DNA of 64,000 nucleotides from Clusia tigrina (lineage: Eukaryota; Arthropoda; Insecta; Diptera; Clusiidae). Position numbers and translations under genes: made by a program. This document shows, in pieces, positions 11,020 to 23,927 of this stretch. Each line of letters starts with the position of its first letter. Position 1 is the first letter of the stretch. The notes beneath the pieces are model-generated. The model was not told the DNA's origin. It made no database searches and saw only the letters and a program-made list of their open reading frames with translations. The stretch is taken from contig CAKKTE020000328.1 of assembly GCA_920105625.2 (NCBI GenBank), positions 1,550,001-1,614,000 of the forward strand. Direction: 5' to 3'.

Positions 11020-14000
11020 GTGTTTGATTTGGGACTCAAGGGTAGCATATTTTTGAGCGATGGCTTAAATTGACAAGAGGCTCGAGTTCTTTATTGTTAG
11101 AAAATTTGAAGATTTTATGACGCTCCATTAAAAAGTTACAAGCATTTGTATGTTACAAACTTTGATAGGTGTAGGACGTACCGTATAGAAGTTAGCGCCA
11201 TTTGAAGTTTTATCATTGTTTGATTTGGGACTCAAGGGTAGCATAGCTTTGAGTGATAGCTTAAATTGACAAGAGGCTCGAGTACTTTATTGTTACAAAA
11301 TTTCAAGGTCTTATGACGCTCCAGTAAAAAGTTACACGCATTTGTATGTTGCAAACTTTGATAGGTGTAGGACGTACCGTATAGAAGTTATGGCCATTTG
11401 AAGTTTTCTCAGTGTTTCATTTGGGACTCAAGGGTAGCATAGCTTTGAGCGATGGCTTAAATTGACAAGAGGCTCGAGTACTTTATTGTTACAAAATTTC
11501 AAGGTTTTATGACGATCCAGTAAAAAGTTACAAGCATTTGTATGTTGCAAACTTTGACAGGTGTAGGACGTACCATATAGAAGTAAGGGCCATTTGAAGT
11601 TTTATCCGTGTTTGATTTGGGACTCAAGGGTAGCATAGCTTTGAGCGATAACTTAAATTGACAAGAGGCTTGAGTACTTTATTGTTACAAAATTTGAAGG
11701 TTTTATGACGCTCCAGTAAAAAGTTACAACCATTTGCATGTTGCAAATTTTGATAGGTGTAGGACGTACCGTATAGAAGTTAGGATCATTTGAAGTTTTA
11801 TCAGTGTTTGATTTGGGACTCAAGGGTAGCATAGCTTTGAGCGATAGCTTAAATTGACAAGGGGCTCGAGTACTTTATTGTTACAAAATTTCAAGGTTTA
11901 ATGACGCTCCTATAAAAAGTTACAAGCTTTTGTATTTTGCAAACTTTGATAGGTTTAGGACGTACCGTATAGAAGTTAGGGCCATTTGAAGTTTTATCAG
12001 TGTTTGATTTGGGACTCAAGGGTAGCATATTTATGAGCGATGGCTTAAATTGACAAGAGGCTCGAGTACTTTATTGTTACAAAATTTGAAGGTTTTATGA
12101 CGCTCCAGTAAAAAGTTACAAGCATTTGTATGTTACAAACTTTGATAGGTGTAGGACGTACCGTATAGAAGTTAGGGCCATTTGAAGTTTTATCAGTGTT
12201 TGATTTGGGACTCAAGGGTAGCATAGCTTTGAGCGATAGCTTAAATTGACCAGAGGGTCGAGTACTTTATTGTTACAAAATTTCAAGGTCTTATGACGCT
12301 CCAGTAAAAAGTTACAAGCATTTGTATGTTGCAAACTTTGATAGGTTTAGGACGTACCGTATAGAAGTTAGGGCCATTTGAAGTTTTATCAGTGTTTGAT
12401 TTGGGACTCAAGGGTAGCATATTTTTGAGCGATGTCTTAAATTGACAAGAGGCTCGAGTACTTTAATGTTACAAAATTTGAAGGTTTTATGACGCTCCAG
12501 TAAAAAGTTACAAGCATTTGTATGTTACAAACTTTGATAGGTGTAGGACGTACCCTATAGAAGTTAGGGCCATTTGAAGTTTTATCATTGTTTGATTTGG
12601 GACTCAAGGGTAGCATAGCTTTGAGCGATAGCTTAAATTGACAAGAGGCTCGAGTACTTTATTGTTACAAAATTTCAAGGTCTTATGACGCTCCAGTAAA
12701 AAGTTACACGCATTTGTATGTTGCAAACTTTGATAGGTGTAGGACATACCGTATAGAAGTTAGGGCCAGTTGAAGTTTTTTCAGTGTTTTATTTGGGACT
12801 CAAGGGTAGCATAGCTTTGAGCGATAGCTTAAATTGACAAGGGGCTCGAGTACTTTATTGTTACAAAATTTCAAGGTTTAATGACGCTCCAGTAAAAAAT
12901 TACAAGCATTTGTATGTTGCAAACTTTGATAGGTGTAGGGCGTACCGTATAGAAGTTAGGGCCATTTGAAGTTTTCTCAGTGATTGATTTGTGACTCAAG
13001 GTTAGCATAGCTTTGAGCGATAGCTTAAATTGACAAGTGGCTCGAGTACTTTATTGTTACAAAATTTCAAGGACTTATGACGCTCCAGTAAAAAGTTACA
13101 AGCATTTGTATGTTGCAAACTTTGATAGGTGTAGGACGTACCGTATAAAAGTTAGGGCCATTTGAAGTTTTATCAGTGTTTGATTTGGGACTCAAGGGTA
13201 GCAAAGATTTGAGCGATGGCTTAAATTGACAAGAGGCTCGAGTACTTTATTGTTACAAAATTTCAAGGTTTTATGACCTTAAAGTAAAAAGTTACAAGCA
13301 TTTGTATGCTGCAAACTTTGATAGGTGAAGGACGTACCGTATAGAAGTTAGGGCCATTTGAAGTTTTATAAGTGTTTGATTTGGGACTCAAGGGTTGCAT
13401 AGCTTTGAGCGATAGCTTAAATTGACAAGAGGCTCAAGTACTTTATTATTACAAAATTTCAAGATTTTATGACCTTAAAGTAAAAAGTTACAAGCATTTG
13501 TATGTTGCAAACTTTGATAGGTGTAGGGCGTACCGTATAGAAGTTAGGGCCATTTGAAGTTTTCTCAGTGATTGATTTGGGACTCAAGGGTACCATAGCT
13601 TTGAGCGAAATCTTAAACTGACAAGAGGCTCGAGTACTTTATTGTTACAAAATTTCAAGGTTTTATGACGCTCCAGTAAAAAGTTAGAAGCATTTGTATG
13701 TTGCAAACTTTGATAGGTGTAGGGCATACCGTATAGAAGTTAGGGCCATTTGAAGTGTTATCAGTGTTTGATTTGGGACTCAAGGGTAGCATAGCTTTGA
13801 GCGAAGGCTTAAATTGACAAGAGGCTCGAGTACTTTATTGTTACAAAATTTCAAGGTTTTATGACGCTCCAGTAAAGAGTTACAAGCATTTGTATGTTGG
13901 AAACTTTGATAGGTGTAGGACGTACCGTATAGAAGTAAGGGCCATTTGAAGTTTTATCAGTGTTTGATTTCGGACTCAAGGGTAGCATAGCTTTGAGCGA

Positions 14001-14321
14001 TAACTTAAATTGACAAGAGGCTCGAGTACTTTATTGTTACAAAATTTGAAGGTTTTATGACGCTCCAGTAAAAAGTTACAAGCATTTGTATGTTGCAAAC
14101 TTTGATAGGTGTAGGACGTACCGTATAGAAGTTAGGGCCATTTGAAGTTTTATCAGTGTTTCATTTGGGACTCAAGGGTAGCATAGCTTTGAGCGAAAGC
14201 TTAAATTGACAAGAGGCTCGAGTACTTTATTGTTACAAAATTTCAAGGTCTTATGACGCTCCAGTAAAAAGTTACAAGCATTTGTATGTTGGAAACTTTG
14301 ATAGGTGTAGGACGTACCGTA
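10990..14321 (+). repeat. HOR domain B, 3332-bp unit, copy 1
   Basis: The segment 10990-13368 is repeated at 14322-16700 with a distance of exactly 3332 bp, which is 17 monomers with no net indel. Markers are GGGTCATTTG (11001), CCATATAGAAGTAAGG with TTATCCGTG (11573), CCCTATAG (12553), GTGACTCAAGGTTAGC (about 12990) and the CTTAAA block (13278). The part from 13590 to about 14260 also resembles 10077-10770 at a distance of 3513 bp, 18 monomers less the 15-bp deletion. Confidence 0.87.
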
Positions 14322-17300
14322 TAGAAGTTAGGGTCATTTGAAGTTTTATCAGTGTTTGATTTGGGACTCAAGGGTAGCATATTTTTGAGCGATGGCTTAA
14401 ATTGACAAGAGGCTCGAGTTCTTTATTGTTAGAAAATTTGAAGATTTTATGACGCTCCATTAAAAAGTTACAAGCATTTGTATGTTACAAACTTTGATAG
14501 GTGTAGGACGTACCGTATAGAAGTTAGCGCCATTTGAAGTTTTATCATTGTTTGATTTGGGACTCAAGGGTAGCATAGCTTTGAGTGATAGCTTAAATTG
14601 ACAAGAGGCTCGAGTACTTTATTGTTACAAAATTTCAAGATCTTATGACGCTCCAGTAAAAAGTTACACGCATTTGTATGTTGCAAACTTTGATAGGTGT
14701 AGGACGTACCGTATAGAAGTTATGGCCATTTGAAGTTTTCTCAGTGTTTCATTTGGGACTCAAGGGTAGCATAGCTTTGAGCGATGGCTTAAATTGACAA
14801 GAGGCTCGAGTACTTTATTGTTACAAAATTTCAAGGTTTTATGACGATCCAGTAAAAAGTTACAAGCATTTGTATGTTGCAAACTTTGACAGGTGTAGGA
14901 CGTACCATATAGAAGTAAGGGCCATTTGAAGTTTTATCCGTGTTTGATTTGGGACTCAAGGGTAGCATAGCTTTGAGCGATAACTTAAATTGACAAGAGG
15001 CTTGAGTACTTTATTGTTACAAAATTTGAAGGTTTTATGACGCTCCAGTAAAAAGTTACAACCATTTGCATGTTGCAAATTTTGATAGGTGTAGGACGTA
15101 CCGTATAGAAGTTAGGATCATTTGAAGTTTTATCAGTGTTTGATTTGGGACTCAAGGGTAGCATAGCTTTGAGCGATAGCTTAAATTGACAAGGGGCTCG
15201 AGTACTTTATTGTTACAAAATTTCAAGGTTTAATGACGCTCCTATAAAAAGTTACAAGCTTTTGTATTTTGCAAACTTTGATAGGTTTAGGACGTACCGT
15301 ATAGAAGTTAGGGCCATTTGAAGTTTTATCAGTGTTTGATTTGGGACTCAAGGGTAGCATATTTATGAGCGATGGCTTAAATTGACAAGAGGCTCGAGTA
15401 CTTTATTGTTACAAAATTTGAAGGTTTTATGACGCTCCAGTAAAAAGTTACAAGCATTTGTATGTTACAAACTTTGATAGGTGTAGGACGTACCGTATAG
15501 AAGTTAGGGCCATTTGAAGTTTTATCAGTGTTTGATTTGGGACTCAAGGGTAGCATAGCTTTGAGCGATAGCTTAAATTGACCAGAGGGTCGAGTACTTT
15601 ATTGTTACAAAATTTCAAGGTCTTATGACGCTCCAGTAAAAAGTTACAAGCATTTGTATGTTGCAAACTTTGATAGGTTTAGGACGTACCGTATAGAAGT
15701 TAGGGCCATTTGAAGTTTTATCAGTGTTTGATTTTGGACTCAAGGGTAGCATATTTTTGAGCGATGTCTTAAATTGACAAGAGGCTCGAGTACTTTAATG
15801 TTACAAAATTTGAAGGTTTTATGACGCTCCAGTAAAAAGTTACAAGCATTTGTATGTTACAAACTTTGATAGGTGTAGGACGTACCCTATAGAAGTTAGG
15901 GCCATTTGAAGTTTTATCATTGTTTGATTTGGGACTCAAGGGTAGCATAGCTTTGAGCGATAGCTTAAATTGACAAGAGGCTCGAGTACTTTATTGTTAC
16001 AAAATTTCAAGGTCTTATGACGCTCCAGTAAAAAGTTACACGCATTTGTATGTTGCAAACTTTGATAGGTGTAGGACATACCGTATAGAAGTTAGGGCCA
16101 GTTGAAGTTTTTTCAGTGTTTTATTTGGGACTCAAGGGTAGCATAGCTTTGAGCGATAGCTTAAATTGACAAGGGGCTCGAGTACTTTATTGTTACAAAA
16201 TTTCAAGGTTTAATGACGCTCCAGTAAAAAATTACAAGCATTTGTATGTTGCAAACTTTGATAGGTGTAGGGCGTACCGTATAGAAGTTAGGGCCATTTG
16301 AAGTTTTCTCAGTGATTGATTTGTGACTCAAGGTTAGCATAGCTTTGAGCGATAGCTTAAATTGACAAGTGGCTCGAGTACTTTATTGTTACAAAATTTC
16401 AAGGACTTATGACGCTCCAGTAAAAAGTTACAAGCATTTGTATGTTGCAAACTTTGATAGGTGTAGGACGTACCGTATAAAAGTTAGGGCCATTTGAAGT
16501 TTTATCAGTGTTTGATTTGGGACTCAAGGGTAGCAAAGATTTGAGCGATGGCTTAAATTGACAAGAGGCTCGAGTACTTTATTGTTACAAAATTTCAAGG
16601 TTTTATGACCTTAAAGTAAAAAGTTACAAGCATTTGTATGCTGCAAACTTTGATAGGTGAAGGACGTACCGTATAGAAGTTAGGGCCATTTGAAGTTTTA
16701 TCAGTGTTTGATTTGGGACTCAAGGGTAGCATAGCTTTGAGCGATAACTTAAATTGACAAGAGGCTCGAGTACTTTATTGTTACAAAATTTGAAGGTTTT
16801 ATGACGCTCCAGTAAAAAGTTACAAGCATTTGTATGTTGCAAACTTTGATAGGTGTAGGACGTACCGTATAGAAGTTAGGGCCATTTGAAGTTTTATCAG
16901 TGTTTCATTTGGGACTCAAGGGTAGCATAGCTTTGAGCGAAAGCTTAAATTGACAAGAGGCTCGAGTACTTTATTGTTACAAAATTTCAAGGTTTTATGA
17001 CGCTCCAGTAAAATGTTACAAGCATTTGTATGTTGCAAACTTTGATAGGTGTAGGTCGTACCGTATAGAAGTTAGGGCCATTTGAAGTTTTATCAGTGTT
17101 TGATTTGGGACTCAAGGGTAGCATATCTTTGAACGATAGCTTAAATTGACAAGAGGCTCAAAAAATTTCAAGATTTTATGACGCTCCAGTGAAAAGTTAC
17201 AAGCATTTGTATGTTGCAAACTTTGATAGGTGTAGGACGTACCGTATAGAAGTTAGGGTCATTTGAAGTTTTATCAGTGTTTGATTTGGGACTCAAGGGT

Positions 17301-17819
17301 AGCATATTTTTGAGCGATGGCTTAAATTGACAAGAGACTCGAGTTCTTTATTGTTAGAAAATTTGAAGATTTTATGACGCTCCATTAAAAAGTTACAAGC
17401 ATTTGTATGTTACAAACTTTGATAGGTGTAGGACGTACCGTATAGAAGTTAGGGCCATTTGAAGTTTTATCAGTGTTTCATTTGGGACTCAAGGGTAGCA
17501 TAGCTTTGAGCGATGGCTTAAATTGACAAGAGGCTCGAGTACTTTATTGTTACAAAATTTCAAGGTTTTATGACGCTCCAGTAAAATGTTACAAGCATTT
17601 GTATGTTGCAAACTTTGATAGGTGTAGGTCGTACCGTATAGAAGTTAGGGCCATTTGAAGTTTTATGAGTGTTTGATTTGGGACTCAAGGGTAGCATATC
17701 TTTGAGCGATAGCTTAAATTGACAAGAGGCTCAAAAAATTTCAAGATTTTATGACGCTCCAGTGAAAAGTTACAAGCATTTGTATGTTGCAAACTTTGAT
17801 AGGTGTAGGACGTACCGTA
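14322..17819 (+). repeat. HOR domain B, 3498-bp unit, copy 2
   Basis: The first 2.4 kb repeat copy 1. The unit ends with about 1.1 kb (16701-17819) carrying two of the 15-bp-deleted monomers. The distance to the next copy is 3498 bp, or 18 monomers less 30 bp. Confidence 0.86.
17096..17276 (+). repeat. 181-bp monomer (15-bp deletion)
   Basis: First of two closely spaced copies. Together the two account for the 30 bp by which the 3498-bp repeat distance falls short of 18 monomers. Confidence 0.92.
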
Positions 17820-17849
17820 TAGAAGTTAGGGTCATTTGAAGTTTTATCA
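17669..17849 (+). repeat. 181-bp monomer (15-bp deletion)
   Basis: Second of the two copies near 17 kb, 573 bp after the first. That is three monomers less 15 bp, so a short local duplication produced the pair. Confidence 0.92.
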
Positions 17850-20330
17850 GTGTTTGATTTGGGACTCAAGGGTAGCATATTTTTGAGCGATGGCTTAAAT
17901 TGACAAGAGGCTCGAGTTCTTTATTGTTAGAAAATTTGAAGATTTTATGACGCTCCATTAAAAAGTTACAAGCATTTGTATGTTACAAACTGTGATAGGT
18001 GTAGGACGTACCGTATAGAAGTTAGCGCCATTTGAAGTTTTATCATTGTTTGATTTGGGACTCAAGGGTAGCATAGCTTTGAGCGATAGCTTAAATTGAC
18101 AAGAGGCTCGAGTACTTTATTGTTACAAAATTTCAAGGTCTTATGACGCTCCAGTAAAAAGTTACACGCATTTGTATGTTGCAAACTTTGATAGGTGTAG
18201 GACGTACCGTATAGAAGTTATGGCCATTTGAAGTTTTCTCAGTGTTTCATTTGGGACTCAAGGGTAGCATAGCTTTGAGCGATGGCTTAAATTGACAAGA
18301 GGCTCGAGTACTTTATTGTTACAAAATTTCAAGGTTTTATGACGATCCAGTAAAAAGTTACAAGCATTTGTATGTTGCAAACTTTGACAGGTGTAGGACG
18401 TACCATATAGAAGTAAGGGCCATTTGAAGTTTTATCCGTGTTTGATTTGGGACTCAAGGGTAGCATAGCTTTGAGCGATAACTTAAATTGACAAGAGGCT
18501 TGAGTACTTTATTGTTACAAAATTTGAAGGTTTTATGACGCTCCAGTAAAAAGTTACAACCATTTGCATGTTGCAAATTTTGATAGGTGTAGGACGTACC
18601 GTATAGAAGTTAGGATCATTTGAAGTTTTATCAGTGTTTGATTTGGGAATCAAGGGTAGCATAGCTTTGAGCGATAGCTTAAATTGACTAGAGGCTCGAG
18701 TACTTTATTGTTACAAAATTTCAAGGTTTAATGACGCTCCTATAAAAAGTTACAAGCTTTTGTATTTTGCAAACTTTGATAGGTTTAGGACGTACCGTAT
18801 AGAAGTTAGGGCCATTTGAAGTTTTATCAGTGTTTGATTTGGGACTCAAGGGTAGCATATTTATGAGCGATGGCTTAAATTGACAAGAGGCTCGAGTACT
18901 TTATTGTTACAAAATTTGAAGGTTTTATGACGCTCCAGTAAAAAGTTACAAGCATTTGTATGTTACAAACTTTGATAGGTGTAGGACGTACCGTATAGAA
19001 GTTAGGGCCATTTGAAGTTTTATCAGTGTTTGATTTGGGACTCAAGGGTAGCATAGCTTTGAGCGATAGCTTAAATTGACCAGAGGGTCGAGTACTTTAT
19101 TGTTACAAAATTTCAAGGTCTTATGACGCTCCAGTAAAAAGTTACAAGCATTTGTATGTTGCAAACTTTGATAGGTTTAGGACGTACCGTATAGAAGTTA
19201 GGGCCATTTGAAGTTTTATCAGTGTTTGATTTGGGACTCAAGGGTAGCATATTTTTGAGCGATGTCTTAAATTGACAAGAGGCTCGAGTACTTTAATGTT
19301 ACAAAATTTGAAGGTTTTATGACGCTCCTGTAAAAAGTTACAAGCATTTGTATGTTACAAACTTTGATAGGTGTAGGACGTACCCTATAGAAGTTAGGGC
19401 CATTTGAAGTTTTATCAGTGTTTGATTTGGGACTCAAGGGTAGCATATTTTTGAGCGATAGCTTAAATTGACAAGAGGCTCGAGTACTTTATTGTTACAA
19501 AATTTCAAGGTCTTATGACGCTCCAGTAAAAAGTTACACGCATTTGTATGTTGCAAACTTTGATAGGTGTAGGACATACCGTATAGAAGTTAGGGCCAGT
19601 TGAAGTTTTTTCAGTGTTTTATTTGGGACTCAAGGGTAGCATAGCTTTGAGGGATAGCTTAAATTGACAAGGGGCTCGAGTACTTTATTGTTACAAAATT
19701 TCAAGGTTTAATGACGCTCCAGTAAAAAATTACAAGCATTTGTATGTTGCAAACTTTGATAGGTGTAGGGCGTACCGTATAGAAGTTAGGGCCATTTGAA
19801 GTTTTCTCAGTGATTGATTTGTGACTCAAGGTTAGCATAGCTTTGAGCGATAGCTTAAATTGACAAGTGGCTCGAGTACTTTATTGTTACAAAATTTCAA
19901 GGACTTATGACGCTCCAGTAAAAAGTTACAAGCATTTGTATGTTGCAAACTTTGATAGGTGTAGGACGTACCGTATAAAAGTTAGGACCATTTGAAGTTT
20001 TATCAGTGTTTGATTTGGGACTCAAGGGTAGCAAAGATTTGAGCGATGGCTTAAATTGACAAGAGGCTCGAGTACTTTATTGTTACAAAATTTCAAGGTT
20101 TTATGACCTTAAAGTAAAAAGTTACAAGCATTTGTATGCTGCAAACTTTGATAGGTGTAGGACGTACCGTATAGAAGTTAGGGCCATTTGAAGTTTTATA
20201 AGTGTTTGATTTGGGACTCAAGGGTTGCATAGCTTTGAGCGATAGCTTAAATTGACAAGAGGCTCAAGTACTTTATTATTACAAAATTTCAAGATTTTAT
20301 GACCTTAAAGTAAAAAGTTACAAGCATTTG
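17820..20330 (+). repeat. HOR domain B, copy 3 (partial)
   Basis: It repeats copy 2 at 3498 bp and copy 1 at 6830 bp. CCATATAG is at 18403, CCCTATAG at 19383 and the CTTAAA block at 20108. The AGGGTTGCATAG variant at 20221 matches 13391 of copy 1 but not copy 2, so copy 3 keeps a segment that copy 2 lost. Confidence 0.84.
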
Positions 20331-21193
20331 TATGCTGCAAACTTTGATAGGTGTAGGACGTACCGTATAGAAGTTAGGGCCATTTGAAGTTTTATAAGTG
20401 TTCGATTTGGGACTCTAGGGTAGCATAGCTTTGAGCGATGGCTTAAATTGACAAGAGGCTCGAGTACTTTATTGTTACAAAATTTCAAGGTTTTATGACG
20501 ATCCAGTAAAAAGTTACAAGCATTTGTATGTTGCAAACTTTGAGAGTTGTAGGACGCACCATATAGAAGTAAGGGCCAATTGAAGTTTTATCCGTGTTTG
20601 ATTTGGGACTTAAGGGTAGCATAGCTTTGAGCGATAACTTAAATTGACAAGAGGCTTGAGTACTTTATTGTTACAAAATTTGAAGGTTTTATGACGCTCC
20701 AGTAAAAAGTTACAAGCATTTGTATGTTGCAAATTTTGATAGGTGTAGGACGTACCGTATAGAAGTTAGGGTCATTTGAAGTTTTATCAGTGTTTGATTT
20801 GGGACTCAAGGGTAGCATTGCTTTGAGCGATAGCTTAAATTGACAAGAGGCTCGAGTACTTTATTGTTACAAAATTTCAAGGTTTAATGACGCTCCTGTA
20901 AAAAGTTACAAGCTTTTGTATTTTGCAAACTTTGATAGGTGTAGGGCGTACCGTATAGAAGGTAGGGCCATTTGAAGTTTTATCAGTGTTTGATTTGGGA
21001 ATCAAGGGTAGCATATTTGAGCGATGGCTTAAATTGACAAGAGGCTCGACTACTTTATTGTTACAAAATGTCAAGGTTTTATGACGCTCCAGTAAAAAGT
21101 TACAAGCATTTGTATGTTGCAAACTTTGATAGGTATAAGACGTACCGTATAGAAGTTAGGGCCATTTGAAGTTTTATCAGTGTTTGATTTGGG
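20331..21193 (+). repeat. Divergent transition between HOR domains B and D
   Basis: About four monomers here carry many private differences, among them TTCGATTTGGGACTCTAGGG, GAGAGTTGTAGGACGCACC, GAAGGTAGGGCC and AGGTATAAGACG. I find no good repeat partner in the window for the segment as a whole. The monomer at 20986-21179 is 194 bp long because CATAGCTTTGAG has become CATATTTGAG. No gene is seen; a reading frame of 81 codons on the minus strand exists only because of that indel. Confidence 0.75.
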
Positions 21194-21571
21194 ACTCATG
21201 GGTAGCATAGCTTTGAGCGATAGCTTAAATTGACAAGGGGCTCGAGTACTTTATTGTTACAAAATTTCAAGGTTTTATGACGCTCCATTAAAAAACTACA
21301 AGCATTTGTATGTTGCAAACTTTGATAGGTGTAGGACGTACCGTATAAAAGTTAGGGCTATTTGAAGTTTTATCAGTGTTTGATTTGGGACTCAAGGGTA
21401 ACATAGCTTTGAGCGATAACTTAAATTGACAAGAGGCTCGAGTACTTTATTGTTACAAAATTTGAAGGTTTTATGACGCTCCAGTAAAAAGTTACAAGCA
21501 TTTGTATGCTGCAAACTTTGATAGGTGTAGGACGTACCGTATAGAAGTTAGGGCCATTTGAAGTTTTATAA

Positions 21572-21763
21572 GTGTTTGATTTGGGACTCAAGGGTAGCAT
21601 AGCTTTGAGCGATAGCTTCAATTGACAAGAGGCTCGAGTACTTTATTGTTAGAAAATTTCAAGGTTTTATGACGCTCCAGTAAAAAGTTACAAGCATTTG
21701 TATGTTGCAAACTTTGATAGGTGTAGGACCGTATAGAAGTTAGGGCCATTTGAAGTTTTATCA
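21572..21763 (+). repeat. 192-bp monomer with 4-bp deletion
   Basis: GGACGTACCGTATAG has become GGACCGTATAG, loss of GTAC between repeated AC dinucleotides. An identical copy lies at 24306-24497, 2734 bp away. Confidence 0.92.
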
Positions 21764-23330
21764 GTGTTTGATTTGGGACTCAAGGGTAGCATAGCTTTGA
21801 GCGATATCTTAAATTGACAAGAGGCTCGAGTACTTTATTGTTACAAAATTTCAAGGACTTATGACGCTCCAGTAAAAAGTTACAAGCATTTGTATATTGC
21901 AAACTTTGATAGGTTTAGGGCGTACCGTATATAAGTTAGGGCCATTTGAGGTTTTCTCAGTGTTTCATTTGGGACTCAAGGGTAGCATAGCTTTGAGCGA
22001 TAGCTTAAATTGACAAGAGGCTCGATTACTTTATAGTTACAAAACTTCAAGGTTTTATGACGCTCCAGTAAAAAGTTACAAGCATTTGTATGTTGCAAAC
22101 TTTGATAGGTGTAGGACGTACCGTATAGAAGTTAGGGCCATTTGAAGTTTTATCAGTGTTTGATTTGGGACTCAAGGGTAGCATAGCTTTGAGCGATATC
22201 TTAAATTGACAAGAGGCTCGAGTACTTTATTGTTACAAAATTTCAAGGTCTTATGACGCTCCAGTAAAAAGTTACAAGAATTTGTATGTTGCAAACTTTG
22301 ATAGGTGTAGGACGTACCGTATAGAAGTTAGGGCCATTTGAAGTTTTATCAGTGTTTGATTTGGGACTCAAGGGTAGCATATCTTTGGACGATGGCTTAA
22401 ATTGACAAGAGGCTCGAGTACTTTATTGTTACAAAATTTGAAGGTTTTATGACGCTCCAGTAAAAAGTTACAAGCATTTGTATGTTGCAAACTTTGATAG
22501 GTGTAGGACGTACCGTATAGAAGTTAGGGCCATTTGAAGTCTTATCATTGTTTGATTGGGACTCAAGGGTAGCATAGCTTTGAGCGATAGCTTAAATTGA
22601 CAAGAGGCTCGAGTACTTTATTGTTACAAAATTTCAAGGTCTTATGACGCTCCAGTAAAAAGTTACACGCATTTGTATGTTGCAAACTTTGATAGGTGTA
22701 GGACGTACCATATAGAAGTTAGGGCCATTTGAAGTTTTCTCAGTGTTTGATTTGCGACTCAAGGGTAGCATAGCTTTGAGCGATAGCTTAAATTGACAAG
22801 GTTCTCGAGTACTTTATTGTTACAAAATTTCAAGGTTTTATGACGCTCCAGTAAAAAATTACAAGCATTTGTATGTTACAAACTTTGATAGGTGTAGGGC
22901 GTACCGTATAGAAGTTAGGGCCATTTGAAATTTTATTAGTGTTTGATTTGGGACTCAAGGGTAGCATAGCTTTGAGCGATAGCTTAAATTGACAAGAGGC
23001 TCGAGTACTTTATTGTTACAAAATTTCAAGGTTTTATGACGCTCCAGTAAAAAGTTACAAGCATATGTATGCTGCAAACTTTGATAGGTGTAGGATGTAC
23101 CGTATAGAAGTTAGGCCCATTTGAAGTTTTATCAGTGTTTGATTTGGGACTCAAGGGTAGCATAGCTTTGAGCGATAGCTTAAATTGACAAGAGGCTCGA
23201 GTACTTTATTGTTACAAAATTTCAAGGTTTTATGACGCTCCAGTAAAAAGTTACAAGCATTTGTATGTTGCAAACTTTGATAGGTATAGGGCGTACCGTA
23301 TAGAAGTTAGGGCCATTTGTAGTTTTCTCA

Positions 23331-23521
23331 GTGTTTCATTTGGGACTCAAGGGTAGCATAGCTTTGAGCAATAGCTTAAATTGACAAGAGGCTCGAGTAC
23401 TTTATTGTTACAAAATTTCAAGGTCTTATGACGCTCCAGTAAAAAGTTACAAGCATTTGTATGTTGCAAACTTTGATAGGTGTAGGACGTACAGAAGTTA
23501 GGGCCATTTGAAGTTTTATCA
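23331..23521 (+). repeat. 191-bp monomer with 5-bp deletion, first of eight
   Basis: GGACGTACCGTATAGAAG has become GGACGTACAGAAG. The same 191-bp type is found at 26261-26451, 28999-29189, 31345-31535, 34278-34468, 34665-34855, 37012-37202 and 39163-39353. Seven of the eight also carry GAGCAATAGC and an upstream GTAGTTTT or AAATTTT junction. The one at 34665 has GAGCGATAGC and CATTAGTATG instead, so the deletion moved onto a different monomer background there. Confidence 0.92.
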
Positions 23522-23927
23522 GTGTTTGATTTGGGACTCAAGGGTAACATATCTTTGAGCGGTGGCTTAAATTGACAAGAGGCTCGAGTACTTTATTGTT
23601 ACAAAATTTCAAGGTTTTATGACGCTCCAGTAAAAAGTTACAAGCATTTGTATGTTGCAAACTTTGATAGGTGTAGGGCGTACCGTATAGAAGTTAGGGC
23701 CATTTGAAGTTTTCTCAGTGTTTCATTTGGGACTCAAGGGTAGCATAGCTTTGAGCGATAGCTTAAATTGACAAGAGGCTCGAGTATTTTATTGTTACAA
23801 AATTTCAAGGTTTTATGACGCTCCAGTAAAAAGTTACAAGCATTAGTATGTTGCAAACTTTGATAGGTGTAGGACGTACCGTATAGAAGTTAGGGCCATT
23901 TGAAGTTTTATCAGTGTTTGATTTGGG

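Larger units (their letters stand above)
9236..12552 (+). repeat. HOR domain B, second copy of the 3952-bp unit (partial)
   Basis: It matches 5284-8600 at a constant distance of 3952 bp with scattered single-base differences. It departs at about 12553, where GTACCCTATAG and then TTATCATTG replace the domain A cassette. Confidence 0.85.
21194..23927 (+). repeat. HOR domain D, unit 1 (2734 bp)
   Basis: The distance is 14 monomers less 10 bp. The 10 bp are accounted for by a 4-bp deletion near 21728, a 1-bp deletion (GATTGGGACT near 22552) and a 5-bp deletion near 23493. The GACTCATGGG marker at 21197 recurs at 23931. Confidence 0.88.

Noticed and set aside
20877..21122. Open frame of 81 codons on the minus strand, the longest in the window
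   Set aside because: It runs through ordinary satellite monomers and is extended only because a 2-bp deletion shifts the frame between two stop codons. It has no recognisable domain and no partner frame in the homologous copies.
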